A stretch of DNA of 64,000 nt from Acinetobacter suaedae (GTDB lineage Bacteria; Pseudomonadota; Gammaproteobacteria; Pseudomonadales; Moraxellaceae). The notes beneath the pieces are model-generated. The model did not search any database, had not been told where the DNA came from, and worked only from the letters and a program-made list of their open reading frames with translations. Below are positions 19,802 through 31,232 of the stretch, in pieces (position 1 is the stretch's first letter; the number at the start of each line of letters is the position of its first letter). Both the position numbers and the translations under genes were made by a program. The stretch lies in the NCBI RefSeq assembly GCF_008630915.1, contig NZ_CP043909.1:3038001-3102000 (forward strand), written 5' to 3'.

Positions 19802-22800
19802 TTAGTCACCATTTTTCAGTTCAATGTTGATACCTAAAGAACGGATCTCTTTGGTCAATACGTTGAACGATTCAGGCATACCCGGATCCATATAATGGTT
19901 ACCATCTACAATATTCTTATAGATGCGTGTACGACCTTCGACGTCATCCGACTTCACAGTAAGCATTTCTTGAAGGGTATATGCTGCACCGTATGCTTCA
20001 AGTGCCCATACTTCCATCTCACCGAAACGCTGACCACCGAATTGTGCTTTACCACCAAGCGGTTGTTGTGTCACAAGCGAGTAAGAACCTGTTGAACGCG
20101 CATGCATCTTGTCATCAACCAAATGGTTCAATTTGAGCATGTACATGTAACCTACAGTTACAGGACGGTCAAACTGTTCACCAGTACGACCATCAAACAA
20201 TACGGTTTGACCAGTACGTGGCAATTCAGCAAGCTCAAGTAACTCTTTAATTTGACTTTCTTCAGCACCATCAAATACTGGTGTTGCCAAAGGCACACCT
20301 GCACGCAGGTTACCTGCAAGTTTTAAAACTTCTTCATCGGTTAAGCTATCAAGATCTTCTTGTTCGCCACCAACTTTGTTGTAGATCTTGTCGAGGAACG
20401 CACGCAATTCAGCAATAGTACGTTGCTGTTGGAGCATCTTATCAATTTGCTCACCCAGACCTTTCGCCGCCATACCCAAGTGAGTTTCAAGAATCTGACC
20501 CACGTTCATACGTGATGGTACACCCAATGGGTTCAATACGATATCAACTGGCACACCGTGAATATCATGCGGCATGTCTTCTACAGGTAAGATGTTTGAT
20601 ACCACACCCTTGTTACCGTGACGACCCGCCATCTTATCACCAGGCTGAATACGACGCTTAACCGCAAGGTAAACCTTAACAACTTTTAATACACCCGTTG
20701 TTAACTCATCACCTGTAGAAAGCTTACGCTTCTTCTCTGCAAATTTCTCATCGATTTCGATGCTCTTCTCTTTCAAGAACACTTGAATTTGCGTTAAACG
20801 TTCAGCAATCGCTTCATCAGCTGGTTGGATTTCAAGTAAATCAACAAGCTCTAAACCAGACAATACATCTTCTGAGAGTTTATCGCCACGCTTGGTTGTA
20901 CCGCCACCATTTGACTCTTGACCTTTCAACAAGCGAACAATACGTTCACGTGCTGCTTCTTCGAAGATTTTATATTCTTCTTTTAAGTCTTTACGATATG
21001 CATCAAGCTGAGCTTTCTCAATTGCTTGAGCACGTTCATCTTTTTCCAAGCCATCACGAGTGAAAACTTGAACGTCGATCACTGTACCTTTAGTACCAGA
21101 TGGAACACGTAAAGAAGAGTCTTTAACGTCAGCCGCTTTTTCACCGAAGATTGCACGAAGCAACTTCTCTTCAGGCGTTAACTGAGTTTCACCTTTAGGC
21201 GTTACTTTACCAACTAGGATGTCACCAGCAGTAACTTCAGCACCGATATAAACAATACCTGATTCATCAAGTTTAGAAAGCGCAGCTTCACCTACGTTAG
21301 GAATATCAGCAGTGATTTCTTCTGCACCTAACTTAGTATCACGTGCTACACATGACAATTCTTGGATATGAATCGATGTTAAACGGTCTTCTTGAAGTAC
21401 ACGCTCAGATAATAAGATCGAGTCTTCGTAGTTGTAACCATTCCATGTCATGAACGCTACACGCATGTTTTGACCAAGCGCAAGTTCACCCATGTCTGTT
21501 GATGGACCGTCTGCCAAGATGTCACCGCGAGCAACTTTGTCGCCCAAGTTCACAATAACATTTTGGTTAATACATGTATTTTGGTTAGAACGTGTGTATT
21601 TGATCAGGTTATAAATATCTACACCTGCTTCACCCGCAATCATTTCATCTTCGTTTACACGAATAACGATACGAGATGCATCCACATATTCAATCACACC
21701 ACCACGACCGGCGATCACACAGACACCTGAGTCGCGTGCTACGTTTGCTTCCATACCTGTACCAACAAGCGGCTTGTCAGCACGTAGTGTAGGAACAGCC
21801 TGACGTTGCATGTTTGAACCCATCAATGCACGGTTCGCATCATCGTGTTCAAGGAATGGAATCAATGATGCTGCAACAGAAACAACCTGCTGTGCTGAAA
21901 CGTCCATATGGGTTACGCGTTCAGGCGACATACGTACGAATTCACCTTGGTGACGCACAGAAACCATTTCTTCGGTCAGGTTGCCATCTTTATCTACTGC
22001 TGAGTCAGCCTGTGCAATAACAGTACCCACTTCCTCAATTGCAGATAAGTATTCAACCTCATCAGTTACACGACCATCGACAACTCTACGATATGGGGTT
22101 TCCAAGAAACCGAAATCGTTCGCTTTTGCATATACAGAAAGCGAGTTGATCAAACCAATGTTTGGACCTTCAGGTGTTTCAATTGGACAAACACGACCAT
22201 AGTGAGTTTGATGTACGTCACGTACCTCAAAGCCTGCACGCTCACGTGTCAAACCACCAGGACCAAGCGCAGATACACGACGTTTGTGTGTAATCTCAGA
22301 CAATGGGTTGTTTTGGTCCATGAACTGAGATAACTGGCTTGAACCAAAGAATTCTTTGATTGCTGCAGCAACAGGTTTTGCGTTGATTAGATCTTGTGGA
22401 GACAAGTTATCTGTTTCTGCTTGGCTTAAACGCTCTTTAACTGCACGTTCAACACGTACCAAACCAACACGGAATTGGTTTTCAGTCATTTCACCAACAG
22501 AACGCACACGACGGTTACCCAAGTGATCGATATCATCGACTTCACCTTTACCGTTACGGATTTCAACCAATGTACGCAGTACATCAATGATATCGTCGTG
22601 CGATAAGATACCTTCAACTTCACGTGACTTCTGATCAGTACCCACTTCGTAAGGACGACCCAAACGACGGTTGAACTTCATACGACCCACTGGAGACAGG
22701 TCATAACGCTCAGAAGAGAAGAATAAGTTATTAAATAGGTTTTCAGCCGCTTCTTTTGTCGGCGGCTCACCTGGACGCATCACTTTATAGATTTCAACAA

Positions 22801-23890
22801 GTGCTTCTTCACGACCTGTTGTTGTATCTGCACGCAATGTATCTGCAACAAAAGGACCACGATCAATATCATTTGTAAACAGAATATTAAACTGTTTCAC
22901 GCCGCCTTCAGCGATTTTCACCATGATTTCATGGCTCAATACTGTATTTGCAGCAATGACATCGCCATCTTTCAGCGTAATATCTTCAGCTGTAATACGC
23001 TCGTACAAATATTCATCAGGCACTGAAAGCTTAGCTAAGTTCGCTGCTTCCATTTGACGTACGTGACGTGCATTAATACGTTTACCCTGTTCAACAATGG
23101 TTTTACCATCATTGTCCAAGATATCAAATTGCGCCATTTCGCCACGTAAACGATCTGGAACGAGGTCAATTTGATAGCTACCCATATCAAGATATACAGG
23201 TACTTTTTCGTAGAACAAATTCAAAATTTGCTCATTGGTATAATTCAAAGCACGTAGAATCACGGTCGCCAATAATTTACGACGACGGTCAATACGTACA
23301 AAGACTAAGTCTTTAGCATCAAACTCAAAGTCTAACCATGAACCACGGTAAGGAATAATACGTGCTGAATACAACACTTTACCACTTGAGTGGGTTTTAC
23401 CCTTATCGTGATCAAAGAATACGCCTGGTGAACGGTGTAATTGGGATACGATTACACGCTCGGTACCATTAATAACAAAGGTACCATTATCAGTCATGAG
23501 CGGCATTTCACCCATGTAGACTTCTTGTTCACGAACGTCTTTAATTGATTTCGTTTCACGATCTTTAATGATCAAACGAATTTTTACGCGCATTGGTGCC
23601 GCATAAGTCGAACCACGTAAAATACATTCACGTACGTCAAACTCTGGTTTACCAAGGCTATACTCAACAAATTCTAAAGCAGCATTGCCAGAATAACTTT
23701 CAATAGGAAAAACTGAACGAAATGCGGCTTGGAGACCGATATCTTCGCGATTTTTTGGAGTTTTACCGCCTTGCAAGAATGTACGGTACGAATCGACCTG
23801 AATCGAAAGCAAGTACGGTGCATCCATTACTTGGGGCAATTTACCAAAATTCTTACGGATCCGTTTCTTTTCGGTATATGAGTATGCCAT
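19802..23890 (-). CDS. rpoB: RNA polymerase beta subunit
   Basis: The product has 1362 residues. The rifampicin-binding cluster reads [20 protein letters not shown], then [11 protein letters not shown], with the sensitive-type Asp, His and Ser residues present. The C-terminal [19 protein letters not shown] and [20 protein letters not shown] clamp motifs are intact. GAGG precedes the ATG. It follows rplL after a 309-bp spacer with an attenuator-like hairpin, as in the classical rplJL-rpoBC operon. Confidence 0.98.
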   Translation of the reverse strand: MAYSYTEKKRIRKNFGKLPQVMDAPYLLSIQVDSYRTFLQGGKTPKNREDIGLQAAFRSVFPIESYSGNAALEFVEYSLGKPEFDVRECILRGSTYAAPMRVKIRLIIKDRETKSIKDVREQEVYMGEMPLMTDNGTFVINGTERVIVSQLHRSPGVFFDHDKGKTHSSGKVLYSARIIPYRGSWLDFEFDAKDLVFVRIDRRRKLLATVILRALNYTNEQILNLFYEKVPVYLDMGSYQIDLVPDRLRGEMAQFDILDNDGKTIVEQGKRINARHVRQMEAANLAKLSVPDEYLYERITAEDITLKDGDVIAANTVLSHEIMVKIAEGGVKQFNILFTNDIDRGPFVADTLRADTTTGREEALVEIYKVMRPGEPPTKEAAENLFNNLFFSSERYDLSPVGRMKFNRRLGRPYEVGTDQKSREVEGILSHDDIIDVLRTLVEIRNGKGEVDDIDHLGNRRVRSVGEMTENQFRVGLVRVERAVKERLSQAETDNLSPQDLINAKPVAAAIKEFFGSSQLSQFMDQNNPLSEITHKRRVSALGPGGLTRERAGFEVRDVHQTHYGRVCPIETPEGPNIGLINSLSVYAKANDFGFLETPYRRVVDGRVTDEVEYLSAIEEVGTVIAQADSAVDKDGNLTEEMVSVRHQGEFVRMSPERVTHMDVSAQQVVSVAASLIPFLEHDDANRALMGSNMQRQAVPTLRADKPLVGTGMEANVARDSGVCVIAGRGGVIEYVDASRIVIRVNEDEMIAGEAGVDIYNLIKYTRSNQNTCINQNVIVNLGDKVARGDILADGPSTDMGELALGQNMRVAFMTWNGYNYEDSILLSERVLQEDRLTSIHIQELSCVARDTKLGAEEITADIPNVGEAALSKLDESGIVYIGAEVTAGDILVGKVTPKGETQLTPEEKLLRAIFGEKAADVKDSSLRVPSGTKGTVIDVQVFTRDGLEKDERAQAIEKAQLDAYRKDLKEEYKIFEEAARERIVRLLKGQESNGGGTTKRGDKLSEDVLSGLELVDLLEIQPADEAIAERLTQIQVFLKEKSIEIDEKFAEKKRKLSTGDELTTGVLKVVKVYLAVKRRIQPGDKMAGRHGNKGVVSNILPVEDMPHDIHGVPVDIVLNPLGVPSRMNVGQILETHLGMAAKGLGEQIDKMLQQQRTIAELRAFLDKIYNKVGGEQEDLDSLTDEEVLKLAGNLRAGVPLATPVFDGAEESQIKELLELAELPRTGQTVLFDGRTGEQFDRPVTVGYMYMLKLNHLVDDKMHARSTGSYSLVTQQPLGGKAQFGGQRFGEMEVWALEAYGAAYTLQEMLTVKSDDVEGRTRIYKNIVDGNHYMDPGMPESFNVLTKEIRSLGINIELKNGD

Positions 23891-24126
23891 CTGGAGTCCT
23901 CGGAAAGTAAACTAAACCCGCCTGCAGAACGGGCTTAGAAGGAATTACGCAGGCCGATATGGCCACCACTGTTTACAAATGCTGCAATTTTTAGTGGTAT
24001 TAAAACGCTTAACAATATTTTTATAAGCAAAAAAATATTGGTAAGCGTTTGATATTGAGCCGTTTATTCTAATTATATGCGCAAAAAACGCAAAACTAAC
24101 AAAAAACGAGCCGATTATTGTAACGC

Positions 24127-24165
24127 AAAAAGGCTGATGACCCAAGAGCCATCAGCCATTTTTTG
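24127..24165 (-). terminator. attenuator-like hairpin between rplL and rpoB
   Basis: GGCTGATG (24132-24139) pairs with CATCAGCC (24150-24157) and is followed on the minus strand by TTTTT. It lies where the E. coli operon has a partial terminator that lowers rpoBC relative to ribosomal protein synthesis. A second near-perfect hairpin (GGAGCCGATTTT with AAAATCGACTCC, 24165-24191) lies immediately before it in the transcript. Confidence 0.75.
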
Positions 24166-24199
24166 GAGCCGATTTTCAAAAAATCGACTCCCTACAGAA

Positions 24200-24571
24200 T
24201 TACTTAAGTGTAACTGTAGCACCAGCTTCTTCAAGCTTCTTCTTAAGTTCTTCGCCTTCTTCTTTAGAAACGCCTTCTTTAAGAACAGCAGGAGCGCCTT
24301 CAACAAGATCTTTAGCTTCTTTAAGACCAAGACCAGTAGCTTCACGAACTGCTTTAATTACAGCAACTTTGTTAGCACCGAAAGAAGTCAACTCAACGTT
24401 GAATTCAGTTTGTTCTTCAGCAGCAGCAGCGCCAGCACCTGGAGCAGCAGCAACAGCTACAGCAGCAGCAGATACGTTAAATTTTTCTTCAAAAGCAGAA
24501 ATTAATTCAACAAGTTCAAGAACTGTTTTTTCTGCAACTGCGTTTAAGATTTCTTCGTTAGTTAAAGCCAT
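24200..24571 (-). CDS. rplL: 50S ribosomal protein L7/L12
   Basis: The 123-residue stalk protein has the N-terminal dimerisation helix (residues 1-30), the Ala-rich hinge [18 protein letters not shown] (about 35-52) and the C-terminal factor-binding domain [21 protein letters not shown]. It forms dimers on L10 and recruits translation GTPases. It lies 42 bp after rplJ, in the same transcript. Confidence 0.98.
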   Translation of the reverse strand: MALTNEEILNAVAEKTVLELVELISAFEEKFNVSAAAVAVAAAPGAGAAAAEEQTEFNVELTSFGANKVAVIKAVREATGLGLKEAKDLVEGAPAVLKEGVSKEEGEELKKKLEEAGATVTLK

Positions 24572-24613
24572 GAGAATAACTCCAAATGGATATTGAATGG
24601 TGTGAAAATAGGA

Positions 24614-25120
24614 TTAAGCCGCTTCTGACTCGTTTTTCTCTTTGAGTGCTGTAATAAGGCGACCCAATTTCGAAATAGGAGCTTGAAGAACATTGGCAAG
24701 CATAGTAAGTGCTTTCTCTTGGTTCGGAAGGTTTGCAATCACGCTAACTTCAGCACCTTTATAAAGCTTGCCATCAAATGCAGCAGCTTTAAGCTCAAAT
24801 GCTTTGTTAGTTTTCGCAAATTCTTCAAACAAGCGTGCAGCTGCACCCATGTCGTCTTCAGAAGTAGAGAAACCGAGAATTGTTGGACCAACAAGGTCGT
24901 CATTCAAGATATCGAATTGAGTACCTTCGAATGAACGCTTAGCCAAAGTGTTACGCACGATACGTGTAGTAACACCTAACTTACGAGCTTCAACACGAAG
25001 TGTTGTTAATTGCTCTACAGTTAAGCCTTGATAGTCAGCAACAACGGCAGAGAACGCTTTAGAAGCAACTTCGTTTACTTCTGCAACGATCTGTTTTTTG
25101 TCTTCGATAAGAAGAGCCAT
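24614..25120 (-). CDS. rplJ: 50S ribosomal protein L10
   Basis: This is the 168-residue L10 that anchors L7/L12 dimers. The ATG at 25120, behind a strong AGGAGG, gives MALLIEDKKQIVAEVNEVA, the expected N-terminus; a longer in-frame start at 25171 runs into the leader. The motif TLRVEARKLGVTTRIVRNTL is typical. L10 complexed with L7/L12 usually represses its own translation by binding the leader. Confidence 0.97.
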   Translation of the reverse strand: MALLIEDKKQIVAEVNEVASKAFSAVVADYQGLTVEQLTTLRVEARKLGVTTRIVRNTLAKRSFEGTQFDILNDDLVGPTILGFSTSEDDMGAAARLFEEFAKTNKAFELKAAAFDGKLYKGAEVSVIANLPNQEKALTMLANVLQAPISKLGRLITALKEKNESEAA

Positions 25121-25330
25121 CGTAAAACCTCCTAACGGTGATTTATGCATCCCAAACAGATGCACTCCCAATTCGCAAGCCTAATTCAGACTTGCACGCG
25201 GAGGAGGAATAAATCACACCACCGCGTCTACTCAGGCTGGAAGATTAAGAAAAACATCCGAGGACATTTCTCGCCTGAGGTCTTTGACGCTGATAAATAT
25301 TCATTTATCAATTCAAAGTTTGCTTAGATT
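25121..25330 (-). promoter_or_regulatory. L10 leader (autoregulatory mRNA structure)
   Basis: The 250-bp gap before rplJ holds several hairpins on the minus strand. These are GCAAG / CTTGC (25175-25195), GCATC / GATGC (25147-25164), and CGCGG / CCGCG further upstream. This is the position of the L10-(L12)4 binding leader in proteobacteria. I identify it by location and structure, not by aligning its kink-turn; the upstream boundary is approximate. Confidence 0.65.
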
Positions 25331-25370
25331 TTTTCAAAGAAAAAATCTAAGGCTTTAAAATTCTGTCTAA

Positions 25371-26066
25371 TTACCTAGAAACGCTGTTTACATCAATGAT
25401 CAAACCAGGACCCATAGTTGAGCTCAAAGTGATCTTTTTAACGTATACACCTTTAGAAGTTGCAGGCTTTAAGCGTTTTAAATCTGCAATTAAAGTCTCA
25501 ACGTTTTGACGTACTGCTTCTTCGCTGAAACCGATCTGACCAATTGCAGCATGGATGATACCTGCTTTGTCTACACGGTAACGTGCTTGACCAGACTTAG
25601 CATTCTTAACCGCGTTAGCAACGTCTGGAGTAACCGTACCCACTTTCGGGTTTGGCATTAAACCACGTGGACCAAGAATAGTACCAAGCTTACCAACAAC
25701 GCGCATTGCATCAGGAGCAGCAATGACTACGTCAAAATCAAGGTTTCCACCTTGAATGCTTTCAGCTAGGTCATCAAAACCAACAACGTCAGCACCAGCT
25801 TCTTTCGCAGCTTCAGCAGCAGCGCCTTGAGCAAATACTGCAACACGTACAGTTTTACCTGTACCTGCTGGTAAAGTCGTCGCACCACGAACAACCTGAT
25901 CAGATTTACGCGGGTCTACACCAAGGTTTACAGCGATATCTAAAGATTCTTTGAACTTCGCAGCTGGTAGGCTGTTAAGAACTTGTACTGCTTCTTCCAA
26001 AGTGTAAACTTTGTTTGCTTCTACAGCTGCAGCAATGGCTTTTTGACGTTTAGTTAACTTTGCCAT
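25371..26066 (-). CDS. rplA: 50S ribosomal protein L1
   Basis: The product has 231 residues and contains the L1 signature around [19 protein letters not shown] and the N-terminal [11 protein letters not shown]. It binds 23S rRNA at the E-site stalk and in many bacteria represses the L11-L1 mRNA. It is separated from rplK by 3 bp, so the two are translated as a pair. Confidence 0.98.
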   Translation of the reverse strand: MAKLTKRQKAIAAAVEANKVYTLEEAVQVLNSLPAAKFKESLDIAVNLGVDPRKSDQVVRGATTLPAGTGKTVRVAVFAQGAAAEAAKEAGADVVGFDDLAESIQGGNLDFDVVIAAPDAMRVVGKLGTILGPRGLMPNPKVGTVTPDVANAVKNAKSGQARYRVDKAGIIHAAIGQIGFSEEAVRQNVETLIADLKRLKPATSKGVYVKKITLSSTMGPGLIIDVNSVSR

Positions 26067-26069
26067 GTC

Positions 26070-26498
26070 TTATAGCTCCACTTCCAAGCCCATAGAACGC
26101 GCAGAACCAGCAATGGTACGCACACGAGCGTCTAAATCAGCACCAGTTAAGTCTGGTTCTTTAGTAGTCGCAATTTCTTCTAATTGAGCACGAGTCAACT
26201 TACCAACTTTAGTTTTGTTAGGTACAGAAGAACCCTTTTGAATACCTGCAGCTTTCTTAAGAAGAATAGATGCAGGTGGAGTTTTCATGATAAATGTGAA
26301 CGACTTATCGTTGTACACAGTAATCACGACAGGAATTGGCAAACCAACTTCAAGTTTTTGTGTAGCAGCATTGAATTCTTTACAGAATGCCATGATGTTT
26401 ACACCACGTTGACCTAAAGCAGGACCAATTGGTGGAGATGGATTTGCTTTACCAGCTGGAACTTGCAGCTTGATATAGCCGTCAATCTTCTTAGCCAT
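26070..26498 (-). CDS. rplK: 50S ribosomal protein L11
   Basis: The product has 142 residues and shows the L11 pattern [34 protein letters not shown] and the C-terminal rRNA-binding domain. It forms the GTPase-associated centre with L10 and L7/L12, encoded in the same operon. Confidence 0.98.
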   Translation of the reverse strand: MAKKIDGYIKLQVPAGKANPSPPIGPALGQRGVNIMAFCKEFNAATQKLEVGLPIPVVITVYNDKSFTFIMKTPPASILLKKAAGIQKGSSVPNKTKVGKLTRAQLEEIATTKEPDLTGADLDARVRTIAGSARSMGLEVEL

Positions 26499-26573
26499 TG
26501 AAAATTACCTCTGGGTACAAGCGCCGTTAGGCTCCCCAAAAATTAAACAACACCGAAGTGTTAGAACAACAAT

Positions 26574-26590
26574 GCCCGATAAAATCGGGC
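26574..26590 (-). promoter_or_regulatory. hairpin between nusG and rplK
   Basis: GCCCGAT / ATCGGGC forms a perfect 7-bp stem with a 3-base loop just after the nusG stop. Only ATTGTTG follows, so it is at most a weak terminator. It could cap the nusG mRNA or belong to the L1-binding leader of rplKA. Confidence 0.5.
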
Positions 26591-26609
26591 GCTTCTCAAC
26601 CAGTTCAAA

Positions 26610-27143
26610 TTAAACTGTTTTTTCGACTTGACGAAATTCCAGTTCAACCTGAGTAGGTCGATTAAATACATTAATTGTCAACGTTAAACGCGACTTATCG
26701 TATTGAACTTCCTCCACGACTCCTTTAAAGTCAGTGAACGGACCATCAATAACGAGTAATTCTTCACCTGGTTCAAACATCGTCTTAGGACGAGGTGCTT
26801 CACCAAGATTACGCACACGAGCAAGAATCGCATCAGCTTCACGCTGAGTGATTGGCGCTGGTTTCTCTGGTGTTCCACCAATAAAACCAAGAACTTTTGG
26901 ACATTCTTTCACGATATGCCAAGTATCATCATTCATTTCCATTTCGACTAACACATAGCCAGGAAAGAATTTACGCTCAGACTTGCGCTTTTTACCGTCC
27001 TTCATTTCCACTACTTCTTCAGTAGGGACTAGAACTTCACCAAAGCTATCAGCTACCGTGCTACGTTGAATTCGTTCATTAAGCGAACGCATCACTTGTT
27101 TTTCAAAGCCTGAATAGGCATGAATAATATACCAACGTTTCAT
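26610..27143 (-). CDS. nusG: transcription termination/antitermination factor NusG
   Basis: The product has 177 residues with an N-terminal NGN domain ([16 protein letters not shown], then [14 protein letters not shown]) and a C-terminal KOW domain ([20 protein letters not shown]). It binds RNA polymerase to aid elongation and contacts Rho or ribosomal S10. It starts 6 bp after secE. Confidence 0.98.
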   Translation of the reverse strand: MKRWYIIHAYSGFEKQVMRSLNERIQRSTVADSFGEVLVPTEEVVEMKDGKKRKSERKFFPGYVLVEMEMNDDTWHIVKECPKVLGFIGGTPEKPAPITQREADAILARVRNLGEAPRPKTMFEPGEELLVIDGPFTDFKGVVEEVQYDKSRLTLTINVFNRPTQVELEFRQVEKTV

Positions 27144-27149
27144 CGCACC

Positions 27150-27590
27150 TTACCCGATAATTAACTTAATAAACCAGCCTAACCCGTAATCAAAACACCA
27201 CAATACAATTGCTGTCACAATTACAACCAAAAGAACCTGCCACGATGTGGTCATCGTCTCTTGTTTTGTTGGCCAAGCCACTCGACGTAGTTCTATTCGC
27301 GCATCTAGCAATAAACGCACAAAGCCTTTACCTTGATGGGTGGCGTATAATAAACCTAAAGCGACTACGATACAAGCCAAAATTACCCCAATGCGCACCC
27401 AAATATCATTTGCAGGTGCCCAATAGGCAGGTAAATGCTGATTTACCATCGCTGAACCGATTAATAAAGCCAAAGCAATCAACCACAAGACTATATCTAA
27501 TGGAGAACTTGAGCCTACAATTTCAGCAGCATTATTTCTTTGAGGGATTGGCGCGTCGCTCGATGCGTCACGCGATTTATCATTCGACAT
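27150..27590 (-). CDS. secE: preprotein translocase subunit SecE
   Basis: The product has 146 residues, the long proteobacterial form with three hydrophobic segments. The first two lie near residues 30-85. The conserved amphipathic helix ELRRVAWPTKQETMTTSW precedes the last transmembrane segment. It clamps SecY in the translocon. The secE-nusG pair heads the ribosomal protein genes. Confidence 0.97.
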   Translation of the reverse strand: MSNDKSRDASSDAPIPQRNNAAEIVGSSSPLDIVLWLIALALLIGSAMVNQHLPAYWAPANDIWVRIGVILACIVVALGLLYATHQGKGFVRLLLDARIELRRVAWPTKQETMTTSWQVLLVVIVTAIVLWCFDYGLGWFIKLIIG

Positions 27591-27666
27591 TTTTTTACTC
27601 GTCGTAGAATTCGCGACTTATTATATGACAACTTAGCCAGAATCAAGCGGTTTTATTAAAAAAAAG

Positions 27667-27742
27667 TGGCAGGTCAGGAGGGACTCGAACCCCCAACATT
27701 CGGTTTTGGAGACCGACGCTCTACCAATTGAACTACTGACCT
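27667..27742 (-). tRNA. tRNA-Trp (CCA)
   Basis: The 76-nt cloverleaf starts AGGTCAGTAG, has GGTTCGAGTCC in the T-arm and an encoded 3' CCA. The anticodon loop CTCCAAA gives anticodon CCA. It lies between tuf and secE, the usual place in this operon. Confidence 0.97.
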
Positions 27743-27796
27743 ATTACGCAAATCGAAAGCCGAAGCTTCCGATTTGAGTGTAACACAGTATTCGGC

Positions 27797-28987
27797 TTAT
27801 GCAGTTACTTTCGCAACAACACCAGCACCTACAGTACGACCACCTTCACGGATCGCAAAACGTAGACCTGGGTCCATTGCGATTGGGTGGATCAATTCTA
27901 CTGACATCTCTACGTTGTCACCAGGCATTACCATTTCTACGCCATCTTGTAATTTGATCGCGCCAGTTACGTCAGTTGTACGGAAGTAGAACTGTGGACG
28001 GTAACCGTTAAGGAATGGAGTATGACGACCACCTTCTTCTTTAGATAGTACGTATACTTCTGCATCAAATTTAGTGTGCGGCTTGATTGTACCTGGCTTA
28101 GCAAGTACTTGACCACGTTGTACTTCTTCACGCTTTGTACCACGAAGTAAGATACCACAGTTCTCACCTGCACGACCTTCGTCAAGAAGTTTACGGAACA
28201 TCTCAACACCAGTTACAGTTGTTTTAACTGTGTCTTTGATACCTACGATTTCAACTTCTTCACCAACTTTGATGATACCAGCTTCAACACGGCCTGTTAC
28301 TACTGTACCACGACCAGAAATTGAGAATACGTCTTCGATTGGCATCAAGAATGCTTTGTCAATTGCACGCTCTGGCTCTGGAATGTAAGAGTCAAGTGCT
28401 TCTACAAGCGCAAGAACTGCTGACTCACCGTATTGACCTGCATCACCTTCTAACGCTTTAAGCGCAGAACCACGGATTACTGGAGTGTCATCACCTGGGA
28501 AGTCATAAGTAGAAAGAAGTTCACGAACTTCCATTTCTACTAATTCAAGTAATTCTTCATCATCAACAAGGTCACACTTGTTCAAGAATACAAGAATATA
28601 AGGTACACCTACCTGACGAGAAAGAAGGATGTGTTCACGAGTTTGTGGCATTGGACCATCAGTCGCTGCACATACAAGGATTGCACCGTCCATCTGAGCA
28701 GCACCAGTAATCATGTTTTTAACATAATCGGCGTGGCCTGGGCAGTCTACGTGAGCGTAGTGACGAGTTGGAGAATCGTATTCTACGTGTGAAGTATTAA
28801 TGGTAATACCACGCGCCTTTTCTTCAGGTGCAGAGTCGATCGCTGCGTAATCTTTTGCTTCACCGCCGTAAGTTTTCGCACAGATTGTTGCAATCGCAGC
28901 AGTTAAAGTTGTTTTACCATGGTCAACGTGACCAATTGTACCCACGTTTACGTGTGGTTTATTACGTTCAAACTTAGCCTTAGCCAT
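27797..28987 (-). CDS. tuf: elongation factor Tu
   Basis: This is the 396-residue GTPase that delivers aminoacyl-tRNA. It carries [14 protein letters not shown] (P-loop), DCPGHADY (G3), NKCDLVDD (G4), and the effector region [22 protein letters not shown] precedes the ATG. It is co-located with four upstream tRNA genes and tRNA-Trp downstream, as in the tufB locus of enterics. Bacteria of this group commonly have a second tuf elsewhere. Confidence 0.98.
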   Translation of the reverse strand: MAKAKFERNKPHVNVGTIGHVDHGKTTLTAAIATICAKTYGGEAKDYAAIDSAPEEKARGITINTSHVEYDSPTRHYAHVDCPGHADYVKNMITGAAQMDGAILVCAATDGPMPQTREHILLSRQVGVPYILVFLNKCDLVDDEELLELVEMEVRELLSTYDFPGDDTPVIRGSALKALEGDAGQYGESAVLALVEALDSYIPEPERAIDKAFLMPIEDVFSISGRGTVVTGRVEAGIIKVGEEVEIVGIKDTVKTTVTGVEMFRKLLDEGRAGENCGILLRGTKREEVQRGQVLAKPGTIKPHTKFDAEVYVLSKEEGGRHTPFLNGYRPQFYFRTTDVTGAIKLQDGVEMVMPGDNVEMSVELIHPIAMDPGLRFAIREGGRTVGAGVVAKVTA

Positions 28988-29150
28988 TTTGATTTCCTCG
29001 TTTACGTCGACACCAGTTTAGAGAAAAACAACCCTGAGAAACCTTCTTTATCGACATTCGCCTAAAAAACTAGACACCTAATACTTGAAAAGCAGACTAT
29101 AATAGCCTGCTTCTTTAAAATCTTGTAGAAATTCTACTAAGCTGTATATC

Positions 29151-29225
<75 letters not shown>

Positions 29226-29236
29226 GACCTCTTCGA

Positions 29237-29312
29237 TGGAGCGGGAGACGAGGATCGAACTCGCGACATGCAGCTTGGAAGGCTGCCACTCTACCAACTG
29301 AGTTACTCCCGC
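29237..29312 (-). tRNA. tRNA-Gly (TCC)
   Basis: This 76-nt tRNA starts GCGGGAGTAAC and ends with an encoded CCA. The loop CTTCCAA gives anticodon TCC. Confidence 0.96.
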
Positions 29313-29345
29313 ATGTTGGTACTAACCACTTCAATCGAAGTTATA

Positions 29346-29429
29346 TGGTGGTGGGAGAAGGATTCGAACCTTCGAAGCTTTCGCAACAGAGTTACAGTCT
29401 GCCCCCTTTGACCGCTCGGGAATCCCACC
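29346..29429 (-). tRNA. tRNA-Tyr (GTA)
   Basis: This is an 84-nt class II tRNA with a long variable arm, GGTGGGATT at the 5' end and CCACCACCA at the 3' end. The loop CTGTAAC gives anticodon GTA. Confidence 0.96.
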
Positions 29430-29481
29430 AAATCACACTTGCACAGTGCAGCTCTTTTACTTTAAACTCAAAAACTTAAGA

Positions 29482-29557
<76 letters not shown>

Positions 29558-29599
29558 TCTTTCTTAATGTTTCGTACGTTTCGTATCGGAACGGTGTGC

Positions 29600-29627
29600 A
29601 GTTTAGCAAAACTCTGAATCGATGCAA
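29600..29627 (-). promoter_or_regulatory. sigma-70 promoter of the tRNA-tuf operon
   Basis: On the minus strand TTGCAT (29627-29622) and TAAACT (29605-29600) are 16 bases apart. They are followed by the GC-rich stretch GCACACCG, the kind of discriminator found at stringently controlled stable-RNA promoters. It begins about 30 bp after the trpE stop. Confidence 0.6.
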
Positions 29628-29656
29628 GTGATTTTTTAAAAAAAACCACTAAAAAC

Positions 29657-31150
29657 TCATAAAATCAATCCGTTTGACGATAATTCAACCGCTTTGATCA
29701 CTGCGCGAGCTTTTATTTGGGTTTCATTCCACTCTGATTCAGGATTTGAGTCTGCAACCAACCCTGCTCCCGCTTGCACGTAAACCTTTTTATCACGAAT
29801 CACACAAGTACGAATCGCAATCGACATGTCCATTTCCCCATGCCAACCTAAATAGCCAACAGCACCACCAAATACGCCACGTTTTACAGGCTCAACTTCA
29901 TCAATGATTTCCATCGCACGAATTTTAGGAGCACCTGAAAGCGTTCCTGCGGGAAATGTTGCCTTAAACACATCCAAAGCATCGACATCATCACGCACTT
30001 CACCTTGTACATTTGACACAATATGCATCACATGTGAATAACGTTCGATTACCATTTGGTCAGTTACTTGAACTTTACCAATTTTTGATACGCGCCCAAC
30101 ATCGTTTCGACCAAGATCGATCAACATTAAATGTTCAGCAATCTCTTTTTCATCAGAAAGCAAATCTTTTTCTAAAGCCAAATCTTCTTCTTTGGTTTTA
30201 CCACGTGGTCGCGTGCCCGCTAACGGACGCACTGTCGCAATCCCATCTTCTAAACGTGACAGAATTTCTGGTGATGAACCCACAATATGAAATGGTTTGT
30301 CATCAACGATTGTTCGCCCTTGTACTAAAAACAAATACGGTGATGGATTAAGATGACGCAACGCACGATAAACCTGTAATGCCTCACCATCAAAATCAGA
30401 CACCATTCGCTGTCCTGGCACCACTTGCATGACATCACCAGCACGAATGTACTCTTTCACCGTTTCCACCGTTTCAAGAAACTTTTCTTTCCCCGTGATC
30501 GACTCAAAGTGCGGCGTTGTATGCGGTTTTGCCTGCAAACTCACAGGTGTTGCAAGCAGTTGTTCTAATTGATCCAATTTTTGTTGTGCTTGCGTGTAAG
30601 CATCATCTTGATTTGCATCAGCATGATGAATTAAAAATAAAGTATCTTTTAAATTATCAAATACGATCACTGTTTTTGACAGCATTAACCATAAGTCTGG
30701 CAATGTCACTGGATCGTCTGCTGGAACATTTTTTAATTTTGGTTCGATATAGCGTACAGCATCGTAACCCAAATAACCCACCAAACCGCCTGTAAAGCTC
30801 GGTAGTTCAGGCAATTCTTTTTTGCTTGGTACTTTAAATTGATGCTGGAAGTCACGAATATATTGAAATGGGTCAGTACAATTTTGTTGGGTAACCGTAC
30901 CATCAGTTTGTTGAACAGTAAGTACACCTGCATTGCATGAGAAAACCGTGGATTCACCCAAACCGATCATTGAGTATCTCGCCCAATTTTCACCACCTTC
31001 AACAGACTCAAAAAGATAGGCATGTTCATGTGTTTTAAATCGAGCAAAAACGGAAAGTGGGGTTTCGGTATCGGCTAAACGTTGGCGGTAAACAGGAATG
31101 GTGTTATAACCGGCTGATTTTAATTGCTCAAATTGTACTAAGGTAGTCAT
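29657..31150 (-). CDS. trpE: anthranilate synthase component I
   Basis: This 497-residue enzyme converts chorismate plus ammonia or glutamine to anthranilate. The chorismate-binding domain has IVGSSPEILSRLEDG, VRPLAGTRPRGKTKEED, LIDLGRNDVGRVSKIG and FPAGTLSGAPKIRAMEIID. The N-terminal part carries the Trp-feedback region with LFESVEGGENWARYS. It lies 82 bp after gph on the same strand, as in Pseudomonas. The partner TrpG is not in this window. Confidence 0.97.
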   Translation of the reverse strand: MTTLVQFEQLKSAGYNTIPVYRQRLADTETPLSVFARFKTHEHAYLFESVEGGENWARYSMIGLGESTVFSCNAGVLTVQQTDGTVTQQNCTDPFQYIRDFQHQFKVPSKKELPELPSFTGGLVGYLGYDAVRYIEPKLKNVPADDPVTLPDLWLMLSKTVIVFDNLKDTLFLIHHADANQDDAYTQAQQKLDQLEQLLATPVSLQAKPHTTPHFESITGKEKFLETVETVKEYIRAGDVMQVVPGQRMVSDFDGEALQVYRALRHLNPSPYLFLVQGRTIVDDKPFHIVGSSPEILSRLEDGIATVRPLAGTRPRGKTKEEDLALEKDLLSDEKEIAEHLMLIDLGRNDVGRVSKIGKVQVTDQMVIERYSHVMHIVSNVQGEVRDDVDALDVFKATFPAGTLSGAPKIRAMEIIDEVEPVKRGVFGGAVGYLGWHGEMDMSIAIRTCVIRDKKVYVQAGAGLVADSNPESEWNETQIKARAVIKAVELSSNGLIL

Positions 31151-31232
31151 GGATATTCTCTATGGTTTTAATTTCTGTGCGTTTTTTCTTTAGTGCTCTT
31201 TCAAGCCCGCCATCGAAAAACCATAACTACTT

